This document shows, piece by piece, positions 48,401 through 60,183 of a stretch of 64,000 nt of DNA; position 1 is the first letter of the stretch, and each line of letters starts with the position of its first letter. Below the pieces are notes generated by a model, which was not told where the DNA came from, ran no database searches, and saw nothing but the letters and a program-made list of their open reading frames with translations. Where the stretch lies: positions 5,031,284-5,095,283 of the forward strand of contig NC_090712.1 in assembly GCF_040954835.1 (NCBI RefSeq), written 5' to 3'. Source of the stretch: Lepisosteus oculatus. Its lineage: Eukaryota > Chordata > Actinopteri > Semionotiformes > Lepisosteidae. Position numbers and translations under genes: made by a program.

Positions 48401-51400
48401 AATTCCTCTAGGCTTTATCGAGCACATTTTACAGCTTACATGCTGTAGCTTTGCATACCAGACATCAAGTGGCTTGTTTTCCTTCTTGTTCCAAATACTG
48501 GTTTTGCTGTCAGCATTTTGTAAAATGAATCTGCTGAAGGACTTCCAATCAGATTTCACGATTGTGTGAAAACATTGTTCGCTTAGGACACTAATTGGTA
48601 AATGCCCCCCCGCTGTTGTTGAAATGACTGAAGATTAGACTTTCCTTCTACAATCTGAGAAGCAGAAGTTTTTTTTTTAGACTTGGTGTCTGCCAAGTTT
48701 TCAAGGAAGCATTAGGGGTTATATGATTTTAGCGGTTATCTAGCATTTTTAGATTGTGGTCACGGAGGAATTATTCATGCTTCCCCATCGACGTGACCAC
48801 TGGCCTGTTCCCACCAAGTTCACTTTTCATCTTCATTAGATTGTATAACCACTTATTAATGTGCTGAACCGATAAAGCAGTTTCATGTCACATTTCATTC
48901 ATTTATTTTTGCATGGAGCTATTAAAAGAAATAAAGCTTTTATTGATGCAAATGCTGAATTTAAAAACAATTAAAGAACTGATATGGATAGTCTTGGTAT
49001 TTTGATAACTGAGCTTGAGAAGAAAAAAAACTTGTTGCTTCCTTAATCTTTTTTTAGTTGCCTTCTGTGTTGATGCACTGTGCAGCTAGTACTCAAACTC
49101 CTTCCTTTTGTTGACAGAAAAAAGGTTTTATAATTTTATAAAATTATACCACAATATGCTCTAATGAAAAAGGTTACTTGTTTTCAGTGTGTGATAAATT
49201 GAGGATATGTGCAAGCTTATTTGAGTTAAAAGTATCTCACACAATAGGAAAACAAAGCTTTAGAGCATTGTTGGAGCACAAATAGCAGTTTTTTGGATCT
49301 GGGCATACTGATGTCCTCAGCAGTGGTAATTTGCGCAAAGTACCTAACCTTGGTTAAGTGAGGTGATTCAAAATAACAAGCCATAGCTTCAGTCTGTGCA
49401 CACTGTAATGTCTGAAACCCAATTTTTGATGGGGGTATCGAAATAAGGTCTTAACACATCCATGTACATATAAAATACTGTATAATATGATTAGGTAAAA
49501 AAAAAATCCCTTTAATGGTTCACAGAATTAATAATGAGGATTATCATTGATTTACATCACGGTGGTTGGTGTTATCATTTTTTTAAATAGATAGTATTGA
49601 CTTTCTTGTCCTGCAGCTATGAAACTGTTCCCAACTTCTAAGTCAGCAGATTTCTTAAAATATAAAACATTTCAACTTTCTGGAAATAGTCAGAGATATT
49701 TTGCATATAATAAACAACGTCTTTTTGGTGTAGATCCCACAGGATTAGTAAAAAATGTCATTTGAATTCTGTAGTTTAAAAGTTATGTACACTGTACAGT
49801 ATGACAGCATATGTACTTTTTATTTAAGCTTTGCTTGTGTGAATAAATCGGGGAGTTAATTGTTATCAATGCAATAAGACGCTTTTGCGTAATCCTTTAT
49901 CTAGGTGCAGAGGAAGGGACAGACCTGTCCTTGTTTGGCTGTAGGGTGCCTTGTTGTAATTCTTCACTGCAGATGTGTGCCAAGTTCATTCTGCACTCCT
50001 GCACATGATGACAGATAGGGATGATAAACCGACATGCGTAAAGACAGTTGTTTGATTCAAGCACATAGGGGCAAAGGGAGTAGGTGTGCCACACACACAC
50101 TTTCTGTTCAGTGTCTGCCTTTGTCGGGAATTATCTCCGGATTAGTTAGAGCACTTTGGAGGTGAGCACTGCAATCTTAAGGGCAAGACACGCACCCCAC
50201 ATGCTCCTACCAACAGCCTCCGTCCTTCCAGAAGTTTGTCTCTCTTGATGTATTTTTTCTGATCTATTTGATGCTTGTGATTTCTCAATTCTTGGGTGGG
50301 GAGCTCCTTGATTGCATGATGTCAGCTGCGGCCTTGATGAATTTAAAATTCTGTGTGACGTGACTTTTTTTTGGGAGGGCGGGGGATTAATGATTATTTT
50401 AACAGTTTTTGCACTGCTTTATTTGATGAAGTCAGTACCACCTTGTTTATATAGTGCCTTTCACAGGTAATAGGATGCTAATAGGATGTTTCGGGATGCA
50501 CTGAGTCTTTGATTTGAGTCTTTTCTACTGGATCCATGTGGCTCCTACTGGCTGCACATTCCTATGTTTACCCTCCTGGTATTCCTTTCCTTTTCTGCTG
50601 CTCAGGAAGCCAGTGACTTGTCTTTTTGTTTTCAGTCTAGCATGGTTTTTGCATGCTTGCTTAGGCAAGATTTTAAAGTATAAGTAGGCTGTTTTATGCA
50701 AATTATATCCATTTTGCTTTATGGCAGAGTAGGTGCATCAGGGCAAGGAGGGGGAACTGGGGCTGGTGCACCCCCAGTGCCATGAGCCGAAACTGAGCTT
50801 CTCTATCCCTGCTTTAAAAACACACCCCAATATGCAGTATGTGACTAGGCACTGCCTGCAGAAGCAACTTCATACCAGACCTTCAATTAGACAGGAGCTT
50901 TATAAGGAGAAGGTGGAGAAAATCCAGTGTAGGTCCTGAGAAAGTGCACGGCTGTAAGATTCATGGGAAACTTGGACCAAGAGTGGATCTTGCTGCTTAA
51001 CGAGAGTTTTCTGATGTAATAGGCTTGATGCTGACTGTCTCTGAACCCAGTGTGTGGCAGATCTATCATGTTGTCATGCTTCCCAGGCCCACTGTGACTG
51101 GACGTTGTGTCCCAGGCATGTATGTGATATAACACAAAGCTTGAAATGGAGCAGACACAAACACCAGCGTCTGCCTGGCGCTAGATGATGTACTGTATAT
51201 ACTGCAGATGATCAATGCTTATAGGAAGACTGGAGGAGTCAACAGGCTCTTTAGATCTGACCGGTAGGAAACTCCCAGGACATTTCCATGTCTGTGACTT
51301 ACTAAGTATGCCCCGGAAAATAGCATATTCAAAAATTTGAAATAATGTACTCAGATGAGTATAGATAATTATGCATTGTAACTGATATCACATTTGACTT

Positions 51401-53261
51401 TTTTATAAATGTATAATACCAAATTATAGTTTTTCAAAACTTCCAAATTAACACTTGAAATATTTGAGGTGAGTGTCTGAGAGATGAAGCACTGGTCGGT
51501 GTCTCCAGGTTGTAAAGTACTTTGAACAGCGGAGACGCGGGGTGATAAACACGCATGGCTCTTATCAGGTTCATACCGACTAAATTCCTGCCCCTATGTT
51601 CGTCGCCACTCTTCTTTATTTGCTGACATCCTTTGTTGTGTCACATTTTTCTGAGGTTATTAATCTTCTGCTTGACACAGTGTTTTGTCATTGTTTGCTT
51701 CGTTAGTGTGGATGGCTGCTTGGGAAATAAGAGTGGCGCACGTATGCATCCGGGGTCTAATTTTCTGAGCTAGGATTGCACAAGAGTTCAGCAGCGTTTA
51801 TTTTTACTCCGTTTTTCACACGCAGGAGACAGACTTGTTGTTGCAGGAGAATTTTGAATTATTCTGAATATTCTCGTTGGCACTGCTGTTGCCAGTAGAA
51901 CCAGCAGTCGCTTTCCTTTATCTTAGTTATTCTGTAATAGTTTGCATCTACAAAAAAAAGGTTTGTTAGAAAACCAGATTTTGAAGCCATTTCATGTTCT
52001 TTGTTTTTTTTTCTCACAACAAGATAGATTAAGTCCAACCCGTTTTATGAAAAAGAAGATGAGCATGTATAAAAATTACATTGTAAACACACAGATAAAC
52101 AACAGCAGGTTACTAATTTATAAGCATAGTAAGGACCTGTTTAACTAAGGTACTAACCTTGTCAATGTTAAGGAAATGTATTAGGAAAATATACTATCTA
52201 GAATTAACAATGAAGGAAATGTGATGCATTATTTTACATAATACCAGAGTAAAGTAAAGCATGTGTTGAAAGTATAAACAACGTATGTGCATATTTATTG
52301 ATACTGGTTGTAGTAATGTGGCCAGAAATAGACAGATATTTGATGTTAATTGCATTTTTAAATCTAACTTAAAAATTAACTCTTTTCTGTCATCATTGTA
52401 GATATAGTATCTTGGATGCTCAGCTATAACCTTTCTGATTTGGAATTGTTTTACCTTATGTGATGTAAAGTCCTCCTATGTATTTGAAGTTTTTTTTGTT
52501 TAAGCTGTTTGCCTAGATTTCTTGCCTGCAGCCTTACATGAATACTAAATCACATTATATCTGTCTAGAGAAAGAGGTAGAAAGGAGGAAAACTTTGCCT
52601 TCATCTCATCCACTTTCTTCCCCAGTGTTTCTCAGTAACAAGCGAGTATGTGGCATTCTCTATCTGAGTGAGAGCTGTTTTCCTCTAACTTCTTCCCTTT
52701 GCTCATTTTCCTGGACCATCATATGTAACAGATTTTTCCCAGAGTTTGTGCAATGCACTGGTTTTGGAAAACGTAATGCAAAGGTTTTTATTTCAAACTA
52801 ATTTTTATTTATGTACATAAGCAAAGTATTGCCCAATATTTGTGTTTACTACTCAGTGGTCCCCGTCTCACCTCGCATATTTGTACTCCTTCCCACTGTA
52901 TTCAATGATCAACTAATCTCTTTTTAAACTTTAAACTTCATTTTTGGATTGCTGCCTTTGACACTTCGCTTGATATTCAGTTCCCATATTTTCATGGTTT
53001 TCATTATCCCCCTTTTCCTGTCTCCTATCTAGTCTCATGTCTGCTCTTTCTTGGCTTCATATTTCTGTTCTCCCCCTCATTCCTCTACACACCTGAAGAA
53101 GACTCCCCAGCTGTCTTCACTGTTTCCTCTTTCTTTTTTCTTCAGAAAGCCGTCAGAAGCCGTGTGGAATAGCAGCATGCATGTGTGTGTACTTTTCACA
53201 CCAATTAAAGGAGCTGTCACACTTTGCTGTGCTCTAACAATATTCCCTTACTGTGTTTCAG
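45487..53261 (+). other. TSNAX: TSNAX intron 4, 7.8 kb
   Basis: This is the largest TSNAX intron. It is AT-rich with short meaningless ORFs. It contains a degraded repeat tail around 50440-50470 (TTTATATAGTGCCTTTCACA, a motif common at fish repeat ends), a 20-bp perfect AT palindrome at 49129-49148, and a Penelope-like fragment at 53087-53170 just before exon 5. I see no gene in it. Confidence 0.8.
53087..53170 (+). repeat. Degenerate Penelope-like repeat copy near TSNAX exon 5
   Basis: ACACACCTGAAGAAGACTCC and the following pyrimidine-rich stretch to GTGTGGAATAG align with the minus strand of 44865-44935. Here the CTGAAGA box is intact (53093-53099) but the second helix arm and GAAA box are eroded. 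It ends about 90 bases upstream of exon 5. Confidence 0.45.
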
Positions 53262-53383
53262 GGATCCAGGAATATGTAGAAGCCATATCTTTTCAGCACT
53301 TCATCAAAGAACGTGCGTTAATCAGCCTGGAAGAAATTAATAAGAAGTTAATTTTTGTAAAAGACAATACAAAAGAGGCTGAG
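53262..53383 (+). CDS. TSNAX: TSNAX coding exon 5 (catalytic glutamates)
   Basis: This 122-nt exon encodes [20 protein letters not shown], then [20 protein letters not shown]. The QEYVEA motif supplies E127 and E130, two of the four acidic metal-binding residues. The acceptor is TACTGTGTTTCAG and the donor GAGGTACTG, phase 0. The end of this exon and the start of the next form the variable loop of the family. Confidence 0.95.
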
Positions 53384-53861
53384 GTACTGTTGTTCTTTGG
53401 ACAAAAATTACAAAATTTGTTTGGCATTTGAGTCTTCTTAAAATGTTTAGGGGTTTTGTTTAAGAAATCCTACAGCGCTGTTTTCACCCGTTAATTAACC
53501 AAACGGTTTACTTACCAGACGTTCAGTGATGTTTCTTTTGTAAGGACAAAAAGAAAGTTGGTACGCCCAGAGCAGACTGGCAGGATGCTATCTGAGTAAA
53601 AACAAAATGTTGTCAAACACAGAAAAAGGTCTGTAAAGAGACCATGGCTGAAGCATATCTGACACTGGAGGCTTCTGTGATATTTAATTTTTTAAAGATG
53701 TGACTCTTTCTGCAGACATGAAAAGTTTCACCTTGTTAGCCGAGTTCAGCCTTTTTGGTTATGAAAAACTGCAGAATTTTTCTTAGGATGCTTATAAAAT
53801 AAGGACTCTTTTCCCCTGTCCAGCACGTTTCACATCTGCTTGTGTTTTCCACGGTGACCAG
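53384..53861 (+). other. TSNAX: TSNAX intron 5
   Basis: This intron of 478 bases has donor GTACTG and an acceptor ending CACGGTGACCAG. No element is recognised in it. Confidence 0.85.
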
Positions 53862-54245
53862 GGTACCTCCTCCGAGTCAATCCAGGAGAGCCGAGAAGGA
53901 GCCGTGTACTTCCAGGTGACCCCCACCGACTACCTCCTGGGCATCGCGGACCTGACGGGGGAGCTCATGCGCATGTGCATCAACAGCGTGGGCAACGGCG
54001 ACATCGACACGCCCTTCCAGCTCAGCCAGTTCCTGCGCCAGATCTACGACGGCTTCTCTTACATCGGCAACACCGGCCCCTACGAGGTGTCCAAGAAGCT
54101 GTACACGCTGAAGCAGAGCCTGGGCAAGGTGGAGGACGCCTGCTACACCCTCCGGGTGCGGGGCTCCGAGATCCCCACCCACATGCTGGCGGATGTTTTC
54201 ACCACCAGGGCGGCGCTAATCGACCCCGACGAGGGGATTTCCTAA
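53862..54245 (+). CDS. TSNAX: TSNAX coding exon 6 (C-terminal half)
   Basis: This 384-nt exon, unusually GC-rich beside AT-rich introns, encodes a variable GTSSES... loop, then [60 protein letters not shown] and KLYTLKQSL, ending in EEGIS-like DEGIS and a TAA stop. D194 and E198 in DLTGE complete the catalytic site. A competing CAG at 53821-53823 would shift the frame and is rejected. The C-terminus matches human TRAX closely. Confidence 0.96.
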   Translation, partial: GTSSESIQESREGAVYFQVTPTDYLLGIADLTGELMRMCINSVGNGDIDTPFQLSQFLRQIYDGFSYIGNTGPYEVSKKLYTLKQSLGKVEDACYTLRVRGSEIPTHMLADVFTTRAALIDPDEGIS

Positions 54246-54420
54246 CGGGTTCTGCGAAAGGGGGCTGGCTGCCGGGTTGGCAATTAGCGTTAGCTTTGCT
54301 CAGCTGCCGGCCCCGTGCCTCCGGTGTTAAACCTCCTGTGTGGGCGTAGTTGTTGAAGGTCTGGCTCTGCATTAACCAGACTATGGTAAGAAAGCATGGG
54401 ATTGTTTGTGTTCGTGGGCC

Positions 54421-54426
54421 ATTAAA
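54421..54426 (+). terminator. TSNAX: Candidate TSNAX polyadenylation signal (ATTAAA)
   Basis: ATTAAA lies 176 bases after the stop codon, followed by TGTTCTG-type GT-rich sequence. It implies a short 3' UTR. Other weaker hexamers follow, so the end is provisional. Confidence 0.4.
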
Positions 54427-54847
54427 GTCTGTTCTGTAATTCGAAGGCGTCTACGTCACATCTGTTACCGTCATGGTAATTTATTTTTCCCCAATAATGC
54501 CACCAGCCTTTGAACATCCAGGACATTTGCCTTTGGTGCCTTTTGGCTTGTTTGTTTGTTTTACTCATCACCTGTGTCGCGCATTTTTCTCTTGATACCC
54601 AGTGTTTTAAAAATAAGTCAATGAGACACAACATGCTTCTTTAAACCGGGCGCCTTGTGCGGTGGTGTAGATCCGTAGACAGAGGAGCGCGGCGCTGGGT
54701 TTGTTAATTGCTGCCGTATCGGCCAGGTCATCTCCAGTAGATGCTGCTCAGCGCTCTGGTTCTCCCTGACATGCCCCATGTCTTGACAGGCTCTTCTTTC
54801 GCTTTCCATGGATCATCGCAGCTCTCCAATCCTGTCTCGCTTCGTCG

Positions 54848-55192
54848 CTATACTATAAAAAGGCGCCGTTCTTCAGATGACAAGTAAAACCGAGGTCCTG
54901 ACTCTGTTTCTCAAAAAGAGTAGGGGTCTTACTCCGGCATCCTAGCCAAATTTCCCTTTCATGGCCTACTAATAATCCCCATCTCTGAACTGGCTTCATC
55001 ACTCTGCTCTCCTCCCCACTGAGAGCTGGTGTGTGGGGAGAGTACAGGCGCACTATGGCTGCAGTCACATCATCCAGGTGGTGGGGCTGCAAACTGGTGG
55101 TGGTGGTGGAGGAGAGTCTCCAGTACCTGTAGAGTGCTTTGAGTGGAGTGTCCAGAAAAGTGCTATGTAAGTGTAAGCAATTATTATTATCC
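54848..55192 (+). mobile_element. 5S-derived SINE, copy lacking its head
   Basis: This copy starts in the middle of the element (CTATACTATAAAAAGG, then GTAAAACCGAGGTCCTGACT) and runs to the 3' end (GAGTGGAGTGTCCAGAAAAG, TGTAAGCAATTATTATTA). It matches the 56.2 and 58.1 kb copies throughout. The 5S-like promoter head is missing. Confidence 0.88.
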
Positions 55193-55529
55193 ACTAAATA
55201 TGGATTGCACAATCAATGCAGCTGCATATTGGTTTTGGAATATTTCATCAAAGTTCATACATTTCCCAGCTCATGATCATAATTAGTATAATTTACTTCT
55301 GTCAATCTAATTAATATTTTTTATCGTTCATTTCTTTTGTTAACCCTAAACGGTTTACTTGAGTACTATGAACCAGTACTGAAAAGCAAAAAAAAAAAAA
55401 CGAATACCATCCTGCCTCCTTGTGGAGGGGTTCGGCCATATATTAACTGGAAGATTGGAACACTTTCCTCAGCTGTGACACAGGGGAGTACTTTTCCGGT
55501 AGTAAGGTTCAGGACAGCATGAAGGCTGT

Positions 55530-55795
55530 AAGTGCACCCAAGTGTTGAAAATCATAAAAGGCAATGACAGAGTTAATCCCCATGGATTGGAAGTTACTGG
55601 TCACGGGAAAGAAGGTGTCATAGAACTTGGAACAAGAAGCCCTTTTTGTGGGTGTCTGAACATGCTGGTTTGCTGTGTTGAAGCCATGTTCCTAGGGAGC
55701 CTTCAAGAAACAGCAGGATGGGATACTTGCATCAATGAGCTACTTACAGCCAAAGGCAGTGAGTGAGTTGAATGGTCTGCTCTTCGGTGTAACCA
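55530..55795 (+). mobile_element. LINE ORF2 C-terminal and 3' end remnant
   Basis: A frame reads LKIIKGNDRVNPHGLEVTGH, continues through CCVEAMFLGSLQETAGWDTC, and is followed by GAGTTGAATGGTCTGCTC. This resembles the C-terminus and 3' end of the non-LTR family seen at 24.5 kb (there SFKKQLDEIL). It is a short, truncated copy. Confidence 0.5.
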
Positions 55796-56163
55796 TTTTA
55801 GTTTGTTGCTGATCTTGACTGACTTTATTCTCTAATTGCCAAAATGTCAAGGAGCAGCTTTCTCTCTTACAAGTGAATACAGCAGTAAGCTTCCATGTGT
55901 ATGATAGTCACAAGTGTTTCCTTAAAAAATGCGGTGAGTTAGATTAAAAACTAGCGCCCATTCACTTGCCAATTCACAAGGTCAGGCACAGATCAAATAT
56001 CTATGCCTCACAAAATATCATGCTGTATGTGTAATATAAACGTTCAAACCTTTGCTTAAAAACAGCACCATGCAATACTCCAAACTCAGAGCAAAAGCTT
56101 AATGCTTAGCAAATAAGGTAGCTAATGAATGGGTTAACCTAGCCATAGCAATAAACATGTGTT

Positions 56164-56658
56164 TGAGCCTGGTCAGTACCTGGATGGGAGACCTCCTGGG
56201 AAAAACTAAGGTTGCTGCTGGAAGAGGTGTTAGTGGGGCCAGCAGGGGGCGCTCACCCTGTGGTCTATGTGGGTCCTAATGCCCCAGTATAGTGACGGGG
56301 ACACTATACTGTAAACAGGTGCTGGATGAGACGTAAAACCGAGGTCCAGACTCTCTGTGGTCATTAAAAATCCCAGGGTGTTTCTCAAAAAGAGTAGGGG
56401 TCTAACCCCAGCGTCCTGGCCAAATTTCCAATTGGCCTTTACCAACCATGGCCTCCTAATAATCCCCCTCTATGAATTGGCTACATTACTCTGCTCTCCT
56501 CCCCACTGGTAGCTGATGTGTGGGGAGCGTTCTGGTGCACTATGGCTGCTGTCGCATCATCCAGGTGGGGCTGCACATTGGTGGTGGTGGAGGGGAGTCC
56601 CCATTACCTGTAAAACGCTTTGAGTGGAGTGTCCAGAAAATTGCTATATAAGTGTAAG
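56164..56658 (+). mobile_element. 5S-derived SINE (SINE3-like), near-complete body
   Basis: The head GAGCCTGGTCAGTACCTGGA followed by TGGGAGACC matches the box C region of 5S rRNA; the box A part is missing. The body carries CAGCAGGGGGCGCTCACCCT and GTGACGGGGACACTATACTG, and the 3' end AACGCTTTGAGTGGAGTGTC. It closely matches the copy at 58.1 kb, so both are probably relatively young. Confidence 0.9.
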
Positions 56659-56660
56659 CA

Positions 56661-56698
<38 letters not shown>
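56659..56698 (+). repeat. (ATT)n microsatellite at a SINE tail
   Basis: About twelve ATT units follow the SINE 3' end directly. Such tails are typical of LINE-mobilised SINEs and can expand. Confidence 0.95.
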
Positions 56699-58064
56699 GT
56701 GCAACTGCAGTAGTAGTGAACATAAACCCGATTTATTAAAAATAACTGCAGTTCAGCATCTTCCCACTAGGTGGCAATGCCGAGCTACGGTTGAACTTTT
56801 TCACTTTTGCTGGTTATCTGCGGGGAGACACATCTTCCTCAGTGGCGAAAAATGAACCTTCGATAGCGCTGCTGGGTATATTTTGTCTTTAACAGACACT
56901 GACATTTTTGTAAAGAGCAAAAGGCACGCACGGTGAAACTGTGATCCCTCCACCACCCTTGCCCTTAACGTGTCTTTATAAACTCGGATTGAAACAAATG
57001 TGTGTATGAACCTGCACTTGACCAGACTGAAAGAAAGAGTTAAACGCCTCATTTAATTTAATTATATTCTGTTCCTTGCGACGCAATGAACAACCGAAAG
57101 GGACACGACTTCACAGCCGCGGTACAGTTTTGCATCTCCCAGAATGTCAACTGAAAACGTGGCAAAGCATGGCATATTCATAACCTCTAATGCAGTTTCT
57201 TTGGCACCCGGTGTATTTTTTATCATTTTGAAACTAGATCTCATTTCCAGTTTCAAGCTTGGCCAGCTGGGGGCCAGTGTGTAACGCCTTCATTTATTCT
57301 GCAGCTGAAAGGGTAAATGCCTACATGCCATTCTCACCCGGCTTGGTTTAAAAGGCGATGCTCTCTCACAGAGAGTTCATGTCTACCGAGACAGGAGAGG
57401 AGACGGGGAACAAGTGCACCTCTGTTTAGAAGCAGCATGAAAGAACTTGAATTACAGTTCGGCGGAGTGGATACGTCCCCCACCCCGACACTGCGACCAT
57501 ACAGTAGACTTCCAAGCAAAGCTCCGTTTCGCCACAAAATGGCCCGGGCATTCCTTTTGGCTCTGGCTGCCTGGAAGAGCACATTAGAGACAGCGCTGCA
57601 CAAGCAATGTCTTTTCATCTCCTGTTAGAGGGGCTCTGTTAACTGCAGTACTGATACATTGATATACTATTAATATACTAAGATATGTGGTGGTGTTTGG
57701 TAGCAAAAGGTAAGAAAAAACATTATAAGTTAGGCTTTCACATGTTTTTACCTTATCAAATTATTTTAATTCTTAAGAGAGGAAGGGGTTTTGCAGTTTG
57801 TGTTTCACTAGAAATGATCAAACCCAAGGCAACACTTTGGGAACAATTTCTTATGCTTTCCCTCTGCTTTTATCAGGTCATTCTTATTTGTAAAACTCGA
57901 TTCTGCTTACATGTGTGAAGTGCATCATCACAGGGCAGCACATACCTCTCATGTCTGAGCACTGAGCACCTGCTCTGCCACCAGCACTTGAGCGCCTAAC
58001 CTCTGCAACTTGCAAACACTGAAGTCTTGCTCATACTGTATACTGTAACTCACAACTGGCAACC

Positions 58065-58592
58065 CAGTGGAGCTCAGCAGGTGTGAGCCTGGTCAGTAAC
58101 CGGCATAGGAGCCCTCCTGGGAGAAGCTGAGGCTGCCGCTGGAAGAGGTGTTAGTAGGGCCAGCAGGGAGCACTCACCCTGCAGCCTGTGTGGGTCCTAA
58201 TGCCCCAGTGTAGTGACGGGGACACTATACTGTAAAAAGGCTCCGTCCTTTGGATGAGACGTAAAACCAAGGTCATGACTCTCTGTGGTCATTAAAAATC
58301 CCAGGGTGCTTCTCGAAAAGAGTAGGGGTGTATCCTGGATAAATTTCCCATTGGCCCGTATCAATCATGGCCTCCTAATAACCCCCATCTCTGAACTGGC
58401 TTCATTACTCTGCTCTCCTCCCCACTGAGAGCTGGTGTGTGGTGAGTGTTCTGGTGCACTATGGCTGCTGTCATCATCCAGGTGGGGCTGCACATTGGTG
58501 GTGATGGAGGGGATCCCCATTACCTGTAAAGCACTTTGAGTGGAGTGTCCAGAAGAGCGCTATATAAGTCTAAGAAGATATTATTATTAATT
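58065..58592 (+). mobile_element. 5S-derived SINE (SINE3-like) with extended head
   Basis: The head GGAGCTCAGCAGGTGTGAGC, then CTGGTCAGTAACCGGCATAG, extends further into the 5S box A side than the 56.2 kb copy. The body and 3' end match that copy, and it ends in a short AT-rich tail (TATTATTATTAATTA). It is in the same orientation as the two copies to its left. Confidence 0.9.
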
Positions 58593-58599
58593 ATATAAG

Positions 58600-58680
58600 G
58601 GTCCTTACACACAAGGCCATCTCCACAGTACCTTTGGATAAAAGGGTCAGCTATATACTGTAAATGAACAGTTGCAGTCT
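58600..58680 (+). repeat. tRNA-type SINE tail fragment
   Basis: TTTGGATAAAAGGGTCAGCT resembles the 3' end of fish tRNA-derived SINEs and the fragment at 35.88 kb. No head is present. Confidence 0.35.
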
Positions 58681-58739
58681 AGTCGATTTCAGTTTTCCAT
58701 TTGGGGGCAATGGAGTATTTAAAAAACAGTTACTTTAGT

Positions 58740-59055
58740 CTGTTTCACAGAGTTGAGGACGTTGGAGTGGAGTTGCTGCTCCTCTGGATCGAGAGGAGTC
58801 AGTTGAGAAGGGCTGGGCATCTGGTGAGGACCCAGGGTGGACCCAGGACAGGCTGGGGGGGGAGGGTTCTCTCAGCTGGTCTGGGAGCTCCTGAGAGTCC
58901 CGCAAGAGGACTTGGAGACTGTTGCCGGGGAAAGGAAAGGAAATTCTGGGCTGCCCTGCTCGGCCAGTCATCACAGCAACCCTCAGCAGGAGCAAGGGGC
59001 TAGAACATGGGTGGATGGACGTGAAAAGGTCCAGTGGGACTTTTGAAAACCTCTC
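58740..59055 (+). mobile_element. Frameshifted LINE ORF2 C-terminal remnant
   Basis: Across two frames the plus strand gives RAGHLVRTQ, then SQLVWELLRVPQEDLETVAG with ERKG, then FWAALLGQ. This is the pattern of a fish non-LTR element C-terminus (GHV-RM, then RLAWERLG-PPEELEEVAGERE, then WASLL). At least two frameshifts make it a dead copy. It is a different family from the remnants at 24.5 and 55.6 kb. Confidence 0.6.
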
Positions 59056-59529
59056 ATGTCTTAATTAGAATCAACTCTGTACCAGATTCTGTGTTTCAGA
59101 ACTACCTGCGCACAGGTGTGACGTCGGAAATGGAAACGCCTGGACCGCCTGGCAGATGGAAAGCAAAGCTCGCTGAGGGTGTCTGACACAACGTCCGTCT
59201 CGCCTGGATCTGTTCATCGGAAACCCATCACCTTCTGGGGGCTGTGCACCGAGAAATAAGGGTTCGCAAATCGAGGAGAGATTGTTTAAAGTCCTGTGGG
59301 ATGTTTTTGTAGGCCAAACTATCTTAGAAGGGGGGTGGACACACATCATAGGGGGGATTGGAAATTCCTGCCCAACAGGAAGACCACCGCCTTCATGTCC
59401 ATCGACACCATTTGACACATTTTCCAAATGCAATACAGTTTAGTCTTTAACGGGAAAAAAACACCCGCTTTTGATATTCAGAATGAATGGTGACCATTTA
59501 AGTGGCGTCCCAACATAATTTCGTTGTTT

Positions 59530-60183
59530 AACTCGTTTGCACATCCAGCTAGCGCTTCCCAGTCACCCCAGAGCCGAAGGAGGCGGCTCCGGCACTGCGT
59601 GCGGTTTCGGATTTCATCTCACGGCCAGAGGAAACTCCTGGGCTTCACAATGGAGCGCATAACGGCATAAAGCGCCGCGGGCTGTATCTGGAATACGACG
59701 GCAGAAAATGTTAGCACGGAACAGAAAGCGCCGAGCCTTTTTTTTCTGCGTAACCCTTGGAAGATTGCGCCGCGCTCCGTAAAAACAAAATCAAACTGGC
59801 GAATGTTATTCTTCCCACTGGGAAGTGGCAGGAATTGTCATCAAGCGCTGCCTGGGATTTTGCCTGGTTTAAGGGCAGTGCTGTTAGTGAGCTGCAGGCT
59901 GAAGACGAAACACACTAAAGACACGCCGGCGTCTTCTTTTAACGCAGGCCACACAGGGGACACAAAACGCGCAGGAAGCGGTGCGAGTCTTGGAATTTTA
60001 TTTTTAGGGGAAACACTTTCCCGAGCGGAAATGACTTCAGTGTGATTTTCTTTCTGCAGAGCTCCGCCAGAGAAGGGAATTCCTAGGCAGACTGGAAAGA
60101 TGTCCGTTTTCACCCGTTCATCGTTTCTGGAAACATAACAGCTTTTGTTGTTTTGTTTTGTTTTTTTGCTCCTTGCAAAAAAA
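59530..60183 (+). promoter_or_regulatory. DISC1: CpG-rich promoter / 5' UTR of probable DISC1
   Basis: GC and CpG density rise here (for example AAAGCGCCGCGGGC and GATTGCGCCGCGCTCCG) directly upstream of the candidate first exon. The surroundings are AT-rich. The position fits a CpG-island promoter for DISC1. The transcription start cannot be set. Confidence 0.5.

Larger units (their letters stand above)
54427..59500 (+). other. TSNAX-DISC1 intergenic region
   Basis: The gap holds three same-strand copies of the 5S-derived SINE, two LINE remnants, an (ATT)n microsatellite and AT-rich filler (55.2-55.5, 55.8-56.15 and 56.7-58.05 kb). I find no supported gene in it. The listed elements are described separately. 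Confidence 0.75.

Noticed and set aside
53821..53861. Alternative TSNAX exon 6 acceptor at CCTGTCCAG
   Set aside because: It would start 38 bases earlier and put the conserved VTPTDYLLG segment out of frame with exon 5.
53877..54182. 101-codon minus-strand ORF opposite TSNAX exon 6
   Set aside because: It is antisense to a conserved exon, with composition (Val, Ala, His repeats) typical of a shadow frame.
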